Source of the DNA: Gnetum montanum | Taxonomy: Eukaryota > Streptophyta > Gnetopsida > Gnetales > Gnetaceae | DNA length: 64,000 bases | Reading direction: 5' to 3' | Assembly: GCA_015680685.1 (NCBI GenBank) | Contig: MNCI01010476.1 | Coordinates: 332,518 to 396,517, forward strand | Shown here: one piece after another, positions 44,880-58,094 of the stretch | How the letters are laid out: every line of letters starts with the position of its first letter | Numbering within the stretch: position 1 is the stretch's first letter | Position numbers and translations under genes: made by a program | Notes under the pieces: model-generated | The model's input: only the letters and a program-made list of their open reading frames with translations | What the model was told of the DNA's origin: nothing | Database searches by the model: none

Positions 44880-47163
44880 GGGAAGGTTTCTAGCATGGAT
44901 CCAATCAAATATGGTATGAGTAAGCATAATAGTATGGATTCTTCATGGTATTTGATTTGTAGGGGCCTCGAAGGTATTTGAGATAGAGGAAGATGGAGGA
45001 ATAGGGTTGTCAACCATAGGTGTATTTGAGGGCTTAGGTGGACTATGTGGCCAAGAAAAGGTCTTTTCTTGGATCGAGTATTTGAACCACTTGGTTGATT
45101 AATTGGTTATAGGTTAATGGCCCTAGTAGCGTTGCGTTGTTGCAGTTGAGCTAGTAGTTCACCCTACATAGATGGAGTAGGTGGTAGCTATGTAGTTGGA
45201 GGGGAAAGATGTGTAGGAATAAGAAGAGGATAAGGGTAAGTGGTGGTATTCCTCCTTGCATGTGGAGAATGCATTCAATAATTATTAGGAGGGTAGTAGT
45301 GAGGTTGGAAAGTAGAAACATGACTGGAGAAGTCATGTAGAGACAAGGGTTGTTGAATGTAATACCCATATGAATTACATTTTCTGTAAGGATATTGCTG
45401 CCTTAGTGGTGCCAGCGCCCATGACTGTGGTTGTTGCTACTAATAGTACTAGTCATATGATTGTAGTGGAGTTTCACTTGGATGATATTGCTATTGCTGG
45501 TGAAATTTTCTAAAATTACCTTAAGGATAAGGTAATCTTTTGGATGTTTGCCTTTGTATTAGTCATGGATTTAGAGAATACACCCCAAACTTCTATAAGT
45601 GTGACACTATGGGGCAACATCCATTAGGATGTTCATACTAGTAGATGTCACATCCACCATCATCATCTAATTCACTTCCCACAACTTCTTCTATTAAATA
45701 AATATTACCTTTACCTCTTTGATAAACACATTTAACTTCTTTCCACCTCTTGCACTCACGATCACTACCTTGTTCTTTGGACTCTTTAGCAATTTTTAAG
45801 ATAGCTTGAAATCTACTATTCATGGAGTCCCATAACTAATCAACCTTAGCTGTAATTTCATATTGAAATTTTTGGAGTGGCAAGATTTTCTTATTCATCA
45901 CCTCATCAGGTACAAATTCTTCCTCACTATCATAGAATTGAACCTCCATCTTTCAGATGGAAGGATTTCTATTGTACTCTTCTACATTTTATCTTTTTCT
46001 TAATTCACCCTCCTCTTTAGCTATATGCTTGATTAGTATTTGTATTTGATGGATGCTTAATTTTGATAGTCATCCTTAGGCATAAATGCTAAGGGTTCTT
46101 CTCATTTCTGATCAAATGCTATCTACAATGTGGCAAAGTTGATCCAATTGAGAATAACCATGGTTAGGACATTTGTGCATTAAGGAGTAGCATCGGTCGA
46201 TGGTAGCATCTAAGGGTTCATGTGTTTCTTGTTTCCATCCTTGGATCTGCCTTCTCAAGTTGGACACTTTGGAGTATGTTTGATATATATCATTAAACAA
46301 TTCAAGCATGGTACTCCATCATCTAATAAATTTTGGTTCTAAAGACTGATACTAATTTTCTGCTTCTTTAATGAGTGTTCATGGGAATAACTTAAGCTTT
46401 TGCCACTCATTCTCTATGTTCTACAAGGCACATGCATCTTAAAAAAATTGGAGATGGTTCTATAGATCAGAGTTATATCCCCCTTCAAATCAAGGAATAT
46501 TTTTCATGTCTAGCCTTTTGATCTAGCTATCCTTCAAGTTCCTTTTTGGAGTTTGTATTGCCTTTGCAATGTTTAGCATACTTCAGGTAGTAAGTAAAAG
46601 CTCATCAAGGCCTTGATCATGTTGCCTATGATGCCCTCTACTACCCCTTCATTCATGGCAATGTGCCTCTCTTGAATGTCCATGCCCTTGTTCTTGCCTT
46701 TCCTGATGATCATTTTGGTCATTTCAATTATTTTGGTCCCATTGGTTATTTTGGCCACCTCCATCATGGTCTCACCTCTTGTAGTTGTAATCAAATCTAG
46801 AAGAAGAAGAAGATGATGAGGGGGAAGAGGAAGGAGGACTAGCATCATCATGGTGCCTACTGCCACCCCTTTGGTGATCATGACCATGATCACGATCTTG
46901 TTTCTTATCTGCATCCTTGCCTTGAATTACTTCTTTTGATCCTTCTTTGTCATTGGATCCATTCTTACTAGAACTAGGATTGTGAAATGTGGATTACGAG
47001 TTCTAGTTTTTACCTCCATCACCAAAGTCAAAGAGAGGAATTTCATTGAATGAGAAACCCCCAAAGAAGGGTTTCCCACCATCATTTTGATACCATAGGA
47101 ATGGAAAATCATTAAATTATTTTCCCTTCAAAAATTCATGATGTTTTTATGAGAAGAAGACAT
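44880..47163 (-). pseudogene. A5 gag remnant
   Basis: The start ATGTCTTCTTCT (47163 leftward) matches A3. About 115 N-terminal codons are deleted soon after it: the sequence passes to the FLKGK region, equivalent to LLKGKG at 17558 in A3. The basic linker follows (46900-46600), then core MLELFNDIYQTYSKVSNLRR (46309-46255) and CPNHGYSQLDQLCHIVDSI, a knuckle-like CDIY.YEHPNGCC (near 45640) with the second Cys changed to Tyr, and a Pro/Tyr-rich tail (45530-45000). Many stops. Confidence 0.75.
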
Positions 47164-47304
47164 TTTCAATAAGATGATAAAAAATGTAGTGTGCTTTTAA
47201 ACTTTTTTGTAGTAATTGTAAAACATGATATGACTCTAAGGTTCATTCTAATGATTTTGAATGATTTCCACTAAATCCTAGATAGTGCACAAAACAACTA
47301 AAAG

Positions 47305-47323
47305 GTCCCCAACAATAGCACCA
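47305..47323 (-). other. A5 primer-binding site (tRNA-Asp)
   Basis: Minus strand TGGTGCTATTGTTGGGGAC, five transitions from the A3 site. Confidence 0.8.
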
Positions 47324-47324
47324 A

Positions 47325-48107
47325 TGATGAGTAGTGAGCTACCCCTATGCCCAACCATATGAATCACTAAGGTGTTCAAATGTGATCTAGTTGAATTCCA
47401 TGGACATATAGTTCTCCAGTGCACTAGTTCTTCTAGGAAGTTGAATAGGTGTTGATAACATTCATTGTTTTCCCAACTACACTTGTGAAGCTCAAGGATA
47501 TGGTTTAAGTGTAATTAAGGTACATGATTTTTATCATTTTGTGATTTATAAGTTTGATCACCTACAACAATAATGAAAGGTAGAGAAATTTAAGATCTAA
47601 TTTATCTACTATGTAGCTAGCCTAACACAAGTACCTATCCCACTTTCTTGAACACATCTTGGACGTATATAATGCTGCTAGGTTACGAAATGTTAAGTGT
47701 TGCTGGGTTACCAAGCACTATATGTATGCTCAAAGTGGTCGTTCTCGTGTTCATTAACAACTGGAAATTAATTACTTAAATTAAATGCATTAAAGTAAAG
47801 TGCATTAAAGAAAACATTAATCTATTCTTAATGCTACAAGGATTGTCAAAAGAGTCCTTTTTTATTCCCATCACACTATTACGCTCAGGTACATCAATGT
47901 TCAAACAAAGATCCATACATACTTAAACTTTTGTTGTAAAGAATAAGAGCTTCGCTACTTTGACTAGAAAACTATATGAAAATCATGAGCCCAAGCACTA
48001 TATTTATAGGCTGGTGTATACCCCCTAACATCAGATATCTAACGTTGCATCTGGGCTCCAACGTCGGATACCCAATGTCGAAGCAGATAAATAAATGTGC
48101 TTCATCA
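47325..48107 (-). repeat. A5 5' LTR
   Basis: 783 bp. It is shorter than the 3' LTR by a deletion near the 47935 region (between ACTTTTGTTGTAAAG and the following exonic part) and in U3. The motif cluster lies at 48026-48080 and the TATA complement is tatttatagg at 48001-48010. Confidence 0.85.
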
Positions 48108-48708
48108 TTGAGTTATATAAAATATTATTAAAATATTAGAAATCTAAATTATCTTATCTAAGCATGAGAAATAAATTTATACTATTCTAAGTGTTTAATG
48201 TTAGGTGTACCAAGTGGCACACTGCTGGAATTATCAAACATTAACATATTTATATTCAAAACTTGTCGTATTCACACTATGTAATTATTATACATAAAAA
48301 CACAACTAATTAACAAAGCATGTAGAGAAAGTAAAGGTTAACTAAGTTTTATTGGAAATTAAATTATATTAAATATAAATTTAAGTGATGTCAAAGTGTT
48401 GTAGTGAATATAAATAAATCTCAATCTTCTTGCTATTCATGTATGATATCCAAGTATAATTCACTCAAATAAGACTTTGTACAATTAACTTAAATTCATG
48501 TTGGAGTCACTTACTAACAAATTCTAACTTATATGGAATGAAAATTCAAGAGTCTACTTCTACAGGACCAAAATAGTGCATTTAATATAGTAGGTGAATG
48601 GTATTTATAGGCTTTACTATTCTTAGATACATTGTATTTGTGATGTCATATGAAATCCTATGATGTCACAGCTACGACATCATATCACATGAAGAAAATA
48701 CTTCATCA
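48108..48708 (-). repeat. A6 3' LTR, start part
   Basis: Minus-strand start TGATGAAGTATT at 48708. The motif cluster with TGATGTCA and its complement TGACATCA spans 48640-48690. The TATA complement is tatttatagg at 48602-48611. To the right is the PPT (complement of tactccttt, GAGTA before TGATGAAG), which proves the orientation. It continues at 38996-39201. Confidence 0.75.
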
Positions 48709-48939
48709 TACTCCTTTGATTAACTAAAAACATGTTTTTCAAGTTAGCAAAATTTAGATATAGTCTATTATAAAATTTTTGAAGGTAACTCCTGTCTAAC
48801 TTATCTAAGTAATACATAACAAAATTTACTTGAGTGGTTTACAAGATGGTAAATAACTAGACACATATTAGAATGATTGAAAAATTTGTAGGTTATTAAA
48901 ATATGCCCCATAGTAAGTCTCCTTGTTGTTCTAGATGGT
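48709..48939 (-). other. A6 3' untranslated part
   Basis: PPT-side sequence of A6 (GAGTA, then the complement of aaaacatgtttttcaag, related to CAAGGACGAGTTTT in other elements). It ends at atggt (48935-48939), the left target copy of A7. Confidence 0.6.
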
Positions 48940-49811
48940 TGATGGAACTTCAATAAGATAGGCTACATTGACACATCCTTGTCGATGCATGGTAGGATGT
49001 GTTGATGTAGATACATTGATGCTGATGTAGTCACTGCCTTTATAAATGCATGCATCCCTTGCATTTATGGTACTTTTTAGTCATAGCCTTAACTTAACTC
49101 TTGTAGTTTCTTTTTCCTAAAGTTAGAATATTTTCCCTCTGAGTACCTGCAGTGTGGATCTAAGAGATCATATGGAGTTTTATTTGAATGCCCATGTACC
49201 CGAACACATTGGCATGACTATAATAAAATTGAAATTTCTTATATCCATTATAGCACTTAGACTATCTTAACTTTACTTTTCTACACTTTACTTGCATTTT
49301 CCATTATTGTCTTTAATTAAGTAATCAATGTTATTAATAATAAACACGTGGGTATGACCACTTTAAGCATAATATGTTAACACTTGGTAATCCTAGTAGT
49401 GGATATTTGGTATGCCTAGTAATAGCCACTTGGTAATCCAATAGTGTTAATACTAGTTTAGGATATGTACGGCAAGTGAAAATTGTTACTTCATGTTAGG
49501 ATAATTAGTTACTAGATTACTTGATTAATTAGATAATTGCTCATTAAACCTCTATTCAATCATCTAGTTAATTGAAGAAAATATATTAAAAATAAATTAT
49601 AAAAATATACATAATATACCTTAACCACACTTAACCATACATACAGATAAAACACAAGTGTGAGTTAGGAAGATGACAACCTTACAACTACATGATTTAC
49701 TATTTAGAAATATTGGTCACTTGGGTAACTAACTCCATGGAATTTGACCAGATCACGAGTGAATACTAGTGATTTATATGGTTGGGCATAGGGGATACTT
49801 GTTGCTCATCA
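48940..49811 (+). repeat. A7 5' LTR
   Basis: 872 bp. The ATTGATG/CGATGCAT motif cluster lies at 48965-49030 and the TATA box is tataaat at 49041-49047. Confidence 0.88.
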
Positions 49812-49812
49812 T

Positions 49813-49831
49813 TAGTACCATTTCTAGGGAC
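49813..49831 (+). other. A7 primer-binding site (tRNA-Asp), decayed
   Basis: TAGTACCATTTCTAGGGAC, seven changes from the A3 site, six of them deamination-type transitions. Confidence 0.7.
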
Positions 49832-49959
49832 TTAGTTTAGGTAAGTGGACAAAACATTATTAGCTAGTAAGTTCATACACAAGCATTGTAAGGAGGACAT
49901 AACAAAATTTCTCTCATAATAATAAGAATATTATTATTATTATCCTAAGGCATACTTAC

Positions 49960-52494
49960 ATCTATTTTTGAAAAGGCTTCTACTCCCAGGAGAGAATTTC
50001 CACCAAGTGATGACAAAAATAATAGGTAATAGGAGAGGAGACCAAGAACCATTGGTGAGAAACCTTAATAGCTAAAAGTCATCTATGATCATCTAGATTC
50101 CTATTATCTAGACTTCACCTTCATTCTCCATTAGGATGAATAGCTATAATGGAGAGATATGGATGGTAGCATTGTGTTACCTCTTGATTGATTTGTTCCT
50201 ACCATGCTCATGATCTAACTCATGAGGTTGGATATTGAAACAACTGGGCCTAAGTATAAAAGCATGAAGCAAGTCTCTAGGGACTACCAACCTATAGAAG
50301 CATAGCTTTGAAAAGATAAATGCATGGAGATCCACTATGAAACCTCCAAATATAAATGAGTCCCAACATCATTATTTCTCGTCCTTTCTCTGAGGAGGAC
50401 ACATTTCACCAATGGTTGCAATCAACCTTGGAGAACCTTTGTGATGGAAAGACAAGGTCCAAAGGTCAAGGAAATTCAAAGGACAAATCTCATAGTTAAT
50501 AATCTAAGGACAAGGAGAAGGAAAAAGATAAAAACAAGGATCAAGATAAGGACTAAAAAAGGACTAGCAAGTATCATTCTCCTAGTTGTTCATCCTCATC
50601 ATCCTCCTCATCATCAAACTCTGATAGAAGAAGCCATGATAGAAAAAAAGATAGGAGTAGTTAAAATTGAGATGGAGATGATAATAGATCCCATCAGATG
50701 ATAGGAACTGAGATGGGAGTCAAAAAAAAGAGAATCAAGAGCATCATAGAGAATTGAGGCATAGAAAAACTCACCACAAGAGGCATGGTCATCATAGTGG
50801 CCACCGTAAATATAATGATGATGATGAACCATTGTTGGCCACTAGAAACATGTTGTATATTTTAGAAGCAATTTGAGTTTCTACCAAGCATAAGAAGGAT
50901 AGAATGATTAAATAGTTGGATATGAATAATAGTTCCAAGTTTTAAGGGGGATATAATGTAGATCCATAGCATCATCTATAAGCTTTTCATGATGCATGTG
51001 CCTTACAAAACATTGAAAACAACTAGCAGAAGTTAAAACTATTTCTATAGACATTCATAAAAGAAGTATAATGTTGGTACTAGTCCTTGAAACCAAAATC
51101 CATATATTGATGGAGTACAATGTTAAAAATATTAAATAAAAAAATATAAAACATACTCTTGAGTGTCCAACCTAAGGAAGAAGATTCAATGATAGAAGCA
51201 AGGAAATCATGAGTCCTTAGATGTGACCTTGGATAGGTATTAATCTTTAATGCATCGATGCCTAAACCATGGATTCTCTCAAAGTAAACAACTTCATCAT
51301 ATCATATATGGGCTCTAAAACAAAATAAGAGAAACTATGGGGTCTATGTCCAAGGGAGAATTTCTAAGATGAGAGCCCATCAAATCCAAAGGTTAATAAA
51401 ATGAGTGGCCAAAGAAGAACAAGAGTTGAAGAAATAAGAAAGTATAGAGGAATATAACAGAGAGCCTGCTATTCACAAGAGGGAGGTACATTTCTATGAT
51501 ATAGAGGAGGATGCATCCCTAGATGAAGTGGTGTAAAGAAAGACCTTGCTAATATAAAAATATATCTTTGAAATATTGACCAAGATAAATAAAATGTGAG
51601 AATCCTTAGATGAGAAATCCCAAACTACTTTGAAAATAGTAGAGGAGAAGGTAGAGCAAGGAAGTAGTGAATGAGATAAAAAGAGAAGGAAAGATACAAA
51701 TAAGGGGTATCCACAACAAAAAGGTAAGGTTGCCATGAATGATGAGATTGAATTTTTTGAAATCGAAGATGATGGATGTGATATCTATTAGTACGAATAT
51801 CCCAAGGGATGTTATCATATGATGTTTTATCTACAAGAATTTAGGGTATATGCCTTGAATCCAAAATTTACAAAGACCATCCAGGAGATTGCCTTATCCT
51901 CAAGGTAATTCTAGGTAGCAGTTTCATCAAATATAGTACTATTTGAGTCGAGCACCACCTCAACCTCAAAAGTAATATCAATAATGGCAAAACCCACAGT
52001 CATGGGGGATGTTACTATCCAAACAATAGTACCCTTATTGGTAGCCAGATCCCTATGGATATTATGTTCAATAGCTTGTATCTCCTTGTGGATTTGCAAG
52101 CCACAATCCTTTCAATTATCACTACTTCCCTTTAGAATATCATCAAACCCATACCTCACAATCTTATTTTCCATTTACTTATCCTTCTTTCTTTTCATCA
52201 CCAAACTTTGCATCATTAAATACTACTCCCTTCCACCTATTCCACATATGTAGGAAAAATTTCATCATAGTTGTAGCAAAGAAATGCCATGAGGATCATT
52301 AACTTATAAGAAAATAGCCATTCGAGTGATTCTAAACCTAAATCTCAAAAAGGGGCTTTCTATAGGAATAATAGTCTACAAAAATCCTATTAAACACCTG
52401 CATCTACTAACCCAACATCCACTACTTCTGAGATCATCCTCAAGGCTCCTTTAAACCAAATGCCCTCAAATGTACATACCATCATGTTGACTCA
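49960..52494 (+). pseudogene. A7 gag remnant
   Basis: Heavily decayed but collinear with A3: the dialogue region with DGSIVLPLD (near 50165), a Lys-rich and Ser-rich linker (50440-50700), a core with W.TMLKILN (near 51115) and QHHL.AFHDACALQNIEN (near 50970-51020), a knuckle-like CDIY.YEYPKGC (near 51778-51815) with the second Cys replaced by Tyr, and a Pro/Gln-rich tail. Stops every few dozen codons. The decay is deeper than in A3 or A5. Confidence 0.75.
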
Positions 52495-55400
52495 TGTAGT
52501 TACTAATTTGATCAAGGCTAGCCATCTTCCCAGGAAACGATTTGATCTTGGAAGTTTCCTCATCTATTTGTAGATCAAAAGGAATGATTTTTGCAAGGCT
52601 CTACTAGACTTAGGTTCTAGAGTAAATTTAAGCTTAGAGGAAATGTACAAGATTTGGAATCTGCCTTCCTTGAAGAAATGCAACATCAAACTGAAGCTTG
52701 TCAATCAATCCATCACTATTTCCTTGAGATTAGTGGAGGACATTATGATCATTTTATATTAGTGGTCTTATCCTATAGACTTCTTGTGATCCATGTTGAT
52801 AATTGCAAGGGAAACTTTCCTATTATCATGGGAAGTGCTTGGTTCAACACAATTGATGGCAAGATGGAAATTTGAGACCTTTCCATGGAAATCTTCAAGG
52901 AAAATAAATGTGGTAAAATAGAGAAGAAGAAAGTGTTAGGCATTGCATATAGTGACATAGGGTGCCATTGTGTGTAGAAAATATGGGCCATACAATGTAC
53001 ATCCATCAAAGCATGTAATAAATATGTCAAGGCATCTACCATTCAAAAGTACTTGTATGTAGCAACCATAAAATAGGAAGGTACCCAATGATTGACAACA
53101 AAGAGTAGGGTAGACTTAATAATATGCATAGAACCAACAGAAAGCCTTACAAGTGCTTATATCAAATACATGGATGAAATAGAGTAGATTCATAGCCAAC
53201 CCTCCCATGCATAGACTGAGATGGATTGGAAAGAGTTGGAGATCCCAAACTAGTTCAAGTAGAAGTCCCTTGAACTATAAACATTACTAGCTAATCTAAA
53301 ATATGCTTATCTTAAGAACAGTAAGCCAATTATCATAAAAGCCTATTGTGCACAAGTGTAAAAGAAGAAGTTGCTAGAAATGATTAACAAATTATCAACT
53401 ACCTTTGTCTAGTCATATCCTAAACTAATAAGAATAGATTCAAGGATATGCTAGCATTGGATCTACATATATCCCTCCATTAAACTAAGAAGGTAACAGC
53501 AAAGAAGGTTTAATCCTAAGCTTAAGCAATTTATAAAAGATGAAATTAAATACATCTTAAGGCAAGATTTATTTATCCCATTGCCATTAGTGAGTGGGTT
53601 TGCCCACTCATCATTGTACCAAAGAAATATGGTAAATGAAGGGTCTATATAGACTACAAGTACACAAGAATCATTTCCCATTGCCATTTGTGGACCAAGT
53701 GTTGAATACTATTGTAGGGCATGGATACTATAGTTTTCTAGATGGGTATAGTGGCTATAACCAAATCTAGATATCAATGAAGGATCATTCCAAAACAACC
53801 TTCTAGATACAAGAAGATTCTCTTTGACCTTTGTAATGTCCATGCTAGTTTTCAATACCTGATGCTTAGCATCTTTCAGTAGTAGATTAGTGGTGGTATA
53901 TAAGTCTTCATGAATGACTTCTCTACCTATGGTACCACCTTTCAGTAGGCTTTGGACCATCTTGAGTAAGTGCTAAAATGTTGCATGAAGATAAACTTAT
54001 GACTCAGTTGGTAGAAGATCCATTTGATGGTCCAAGAAGGCATAGTCTTAGGACACCGAATATTAGAAAAATGGATCGAGGTGAACCTAGAGAAAGTACA
54101 GGTTATCCAAGGAATCGCTAGATAGCCTAAAATAGTAAAATATGTGAGTTCATTCCTTGGACACATTGGTTACTATTGGTAATTGATTGAGAACTTCTCG
54201 AAAATCACCAAGCCATTAGTGGAGTTAGCCAAGAAGGATGCATCCCTTGACTAGACTAAGAAATGTGAGCATGCATTTTAGTAATTAAAATAAAAGCTCA
54301 TAGAAACTCCTATTCTACATGCTCTAGATTGGTCTAGATCTTTCTACATCATGATAGATGCATTCAATTATGCATTGAGAGTGATGCTCACATAATTGGA
54401 TGATCAAAAACATCTGTACTATATCCATTATGCAAGTAGAAGCTTTGTTGGTGGATAGTTGAACCATTGAGAAAGAGCTCATGGCAACGATCTACTTAGA
54501 AAAATTCAAGCACTATGTGCTTGGATACAAAACCTTTGTGTATATTGATCATAGTGCTAATAGGTTCTTGATTAACAAGTCAATAGTAAGCCCTTGTGTT
54601 ATATGATGGTTGGTAATTTTACAAGACTTTGATATTATGATGGTGGATAGGAAGGGAATCGAGAATGTGATTATTGACCACTTATCGCAGTTACAATGGG
54701 ATGGCAACGAGGATGAAGAGCATGTATCTGATTAATCCCTAGATGAAGTCCTCTCTACTAAATTCCTTAATGTTTAGATTTCCAAGGATACCAACTAGTA
54801 TGATGATTTCCTCTTCTATCATCTCACTCAGGAGACTTCACAAGAATGGGATAATAAGAAAAAACAATAGTTTCTTCACCAAGCCAAACATTACATGGAA
54901 ATCCAAGGTAACCTTTACAAGATTTGTGCTGATGGCTTGGTGTGATGTTGCATGCTTGATGTTGGTCAATTATAGAATTCTCTAGGATGCTAATGAAGGT
55001 CCTTATAGGGGCCATTAAGTAAGTAGGAGTACGATCATGAAGATCCTCATGGCAGAGTATTTTTAGTTGATAATCTTCAAGGACATCCACCAGTTTTCTT
55101 GTTCATGTGAGTGCTACTAATGGGGTGAAGGAATGATGGTCCAAATGGAAGGGCCTAAATAGTGGATCCAACCACTAGAGCTCTTTGACCTTTGGGACAT
55201 TAACTTCATGGGATCCATCACTCCCATGTCCAATGAAAAGGGGCAGATCATCATAGCTATTGATTATCACATTAAGTGGGCTAAAGCTATAGCTATTACT
55301 AATTGTTCATCTTTCACTATAGCATGGTTTATCCAGAAAAATATGATTAATAGGATGGAACTCATTTTATAGGGATGAATGTTTAGAAGTTGATGCAATG

Positions 55401-55990
55401 CTTAAGGATGAAACACAAAATCACAACTTCTTATCATTTCCAAGCTAATGGTTAAGCTAAAGTTACTAATAGGAAGATAACCTAAATACTAACATGTACA
55501 ATCAGTAAATATAGAAAGGACTAGAGCATGAAACTTAATGATGCTCTATGGTCTTATTGATCCACATAAAAACTTCTTATAAGGTGGTGTCCTTATCAAG
55601 TGGTGTATGGAAGGCTACCTAAACTTCCAATCCAAGCTAAGCTTTGTACACTTTAAATCACTTCTGAGCTTGAGCTTGATCTTGATCTAGCACAATGAGA
55701 ATGCCTCATGATACTAAATTTACTAAATGAAAACTAACAAGTAGCCTTAACTATGAATGAGGTGCACATTGTACATTTCAAACAACATCATGATGCCCAA
55801 ATAAGAGTTAAATTCCAACCTAGTGATAAGGTCCTTTATTAAAATACCATGCATATGCCACAATGTAATAAGTTCCAAATGTTATGGAAAGGGCCTTATA
55901 TCATTCATACAACATTTTCTTTCAGTGCCATGAGCATCTACCATCCTTCACCCCTAGAAAAATGACTACTGATCAACATCTAACAAGTGA
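52495..55990 (+). pseudogene. A7 pol remnant (PR-RT-RH-IN)
   Basis: Protease: IKASHLPRKRFDLG, active site ALLDLGSRVNLSLEEMYKIW (52599-52658), NFPIIMGSAWFNTIDG. RT: IAISEWVCPLIIVPKKYGK (near 53580) and the catalytic box FMNDFSTYGTTF (53907-53942), where relatives have FMDDF, so one catalytic Asp is Asn. RNase H: TVEKELMATIYLEKFKHYVL (54465-54525) and DHSANRFLINKS. Integrase: DINFMGSITPMSNEKG (55195-55245), whose first catalytic Asp is Asn, then AIDYHIKWAKAIAI and weak later parts. It keeps collinearity with A5. Inactive by both point changes and stops. Confidence 0.82.
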
Positions 55991-57539
55991 AACCTTTCCT
56001 TGAACCAAGAGTCACTATTAGCATGAATACATCAACATCCATGCAAAAAAGCTTTATTTTTTGAATCTTCTCATCTTAACTTAGTAATGGGAAAGATGAT
56101 AATCCATGCAAACATATTGTAAGGACTAACCCATTTTTTACCTTTTTTTTTTACACCATTCTTTATATGTTTTTTATTTTCTTGACTATTTTATTAATTA
56201 TTTTATATATTTTTCTCTCTTTTTCTTTCATCATCCTTTTTCCATATTTTATCTTCTTTTATAGGAAATATTTGATTTTGCCACTACTATTGTTAATACT
56301 ATGAGTTACAAAATATAGGTATTAATGTAATGATTGATTTGCTAAATGGCCAAAATTTTATCTTTGGATTATGGCCTCTATTAAAAAGGTTGTTAATTTT
56401 CTCATAGTGGTAAGCATCAGAAGCACAACATCCATCCATTCCATCTGTTCTATAGAGGCTCTACATTTTGGGAGCATGAGTTCATTTCACATTATAGCTA
56501 AAAATAACCAATGATCTTATTATCAAACAGACCCAAAATAGACCAAGAAGAAATGAAAAAGGATGTGACCTTAAGAAGATTTGTCATATTCTCTTTCCAA
56601 CCTCTTTCTGAAGTCTTATGATTCTTCTCCATTGGTATATCACCACTCCTAATATTGACCATTAAAGGAAGCACAAATTTGCATGGTGTGGTTTCCATGA
56701 AAAAACAAACAACACAAGAAGTCAAAGCACATCCCTTAGACATAATAATGGGCTATAAGCACTAGTTATGGGGCTAGAAAGCCATGTTACCCATGCCTAA
56801 AGGTACCCCTCTACCTAAGGCCCTTTCTATCTTTCTTCTACTCTTGGAGTGATGGTTATTCTTTGGAATTGTGATGAATTCTTGATGCTTGAAGGGATAG
56901 GATTTGACAATACAAAGTCACTGAATGTGGAATGGACATAGTCTCAATTGAGGATGAGATGGTATAAGATCATCCTAAATACAAAATTTACAAGGACCTC
57001 ATGTGACCTTAATATAGATCACCTACCTATCATTGTTTCTCTACTATTATTCTTAGACCATAACATACCACTAAACTATTTCACATCATTGTTACTTAAC
57101 ACATTTGTTATGAGGTTCTCATAATCCTATGACATTTACTCCATTGAATATGATTTTTAATGTGAAATAACCATTAATCATTCTTGGTGCGTATAGACTA
57201 CTTAGGATGGGGGCATGCAAGGGCATCAAGGGAATATGCCTACTTTGGAAAGGACCCAGTTTCATTCCCTTTGGTCTCCCTTAAGTTAAAATTCCTATAT
57301 ATCGATCATTTGCATAATCAATCCCATGAACTCACATTCAAATGTCTAGATTTTCTTAATTTTGGCATTTTAAATTCCTCCAAATGTGTTTGAATCCTTT
57401 CCCTAAAGCATATGTAATCCTCTTCAATGTTGTTGTCATCATTCTACATCCTTCTAGTTTCCATTGGGCTCTTGTTTTGTTCTAGAACTTGTCAAAAATT
57501 CCTATTTTTTTTCATGTGCAAAATTGTTGTGAATAGTTC
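55991..57539 (+). other. A7 noncoding region between pol and the internal module
   Basis: Contains a weak PPT-like TTAGTAATGGGAAAGATG (56081-56098), the TTTGCATGGTGTGGTTTCC block (56679-56697), AGAAAGCCATGTTACCCATG (56777-56796), and the conserved TTTGGAAAGGACCCAGTTT (57244-57262) after AAGGGCATCAAGGG. No conserved frame. Confidence 0.6.
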
Positions 57540-57632
57540 CATCAATGCATCCTTATTGATGCAGTGGGATGAGTGAATGTAGCCTTGTCAATGCATTCTT
57601 GTTGATGTGTCACAAAAATAGTATAAATATGC
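57540..57632 (+). promoter_or_regulatory. A7 internal promoter-like module resembling its own U3
   Basis: ATCAATGCAT, ATTGATGCA, TCAATGCATT and TTGATGTG motifs are followed by TATA box tataaat (57622-57628) and a further ATGCATG. The stretch AATGCATCCTTATTGATGCA (57544-57563) aligns with the LTR stretch GATGCATCTCTATTGATGTA (61190-61209) at 16 of 20 positions. Confidence 0.65.
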
Positions 57633-57777
57633 ATGACACTTAGTCAATTTTGAACCATTTTCCAAAGAAACAAAAGGAGTTTTTGTAATTTTTCAAAGTC
57701 CAAGAACCTTCCAAGCACCATAACTCTCAAACGGTTCATTCATTTGCATCCATTTTTTGATTCTCATATTACGAAAG

Positions 57778-58094
57778 GTAACCTCTACATCATGGTGGAA
57801 ACAAACCTTGGTTTCTCTCAATTTTTTTGAAATTTTCCTAACTTCCCATGGTCAACCTATTAAAATAATATTAAAATGAACTACCACGAAGGGTTAAGGC
57901 CATCACACATACTTGGATAGCTAACAAATAAAAAATTATTAAAGTAATCCAACTAGCAAAGATCACAAAAAAAGCATTAAAATGACCAAATATTAACACC
58001 CAAGATACAACATAACCTAATCTAATGAGAAAGATATCAAACAACTAAGGGTTATAAAGTTAAAGCTAATCATGGGTTATGTTTGTGATAATAG
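57778..58094 (+). other. A7 putative intron before the 3' ORF
   Basis: Donor AAAG|GTAACC at 57778, branch-like AGCTAAT at 58064-58070 and acceptor GTGATAATAG ending at 58094, directly before the ATG. 317 bp, in the same place as in A2 and A4, but the donor does not align base by base with theirs. Confidence 0.45.

Larger units (their letters stand above)
39202..48107 (-). mobile_element. A5: Athila-like element with gag-pol, no 3' ORF
   Basis: Minus-strand element of about 8.9 kb. From right to left: 5' LTR (48107-47325), PBS (47323-47305), gag (47163 to about 44880), protease, RT, RNase H, integrase (to about 41450), a short 3' noncoding part with conserved blocks, PPT (complement of tacccctacgac, 40048-40037), and 3' LTR (40036-39202). 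The plant-transposon/coiled-coil ORF and the internal promoter module of A2, A4 and A7 are absent. It is inserted in the LTR of A6 and is therefore younger than A6. Confidence 0.85.
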
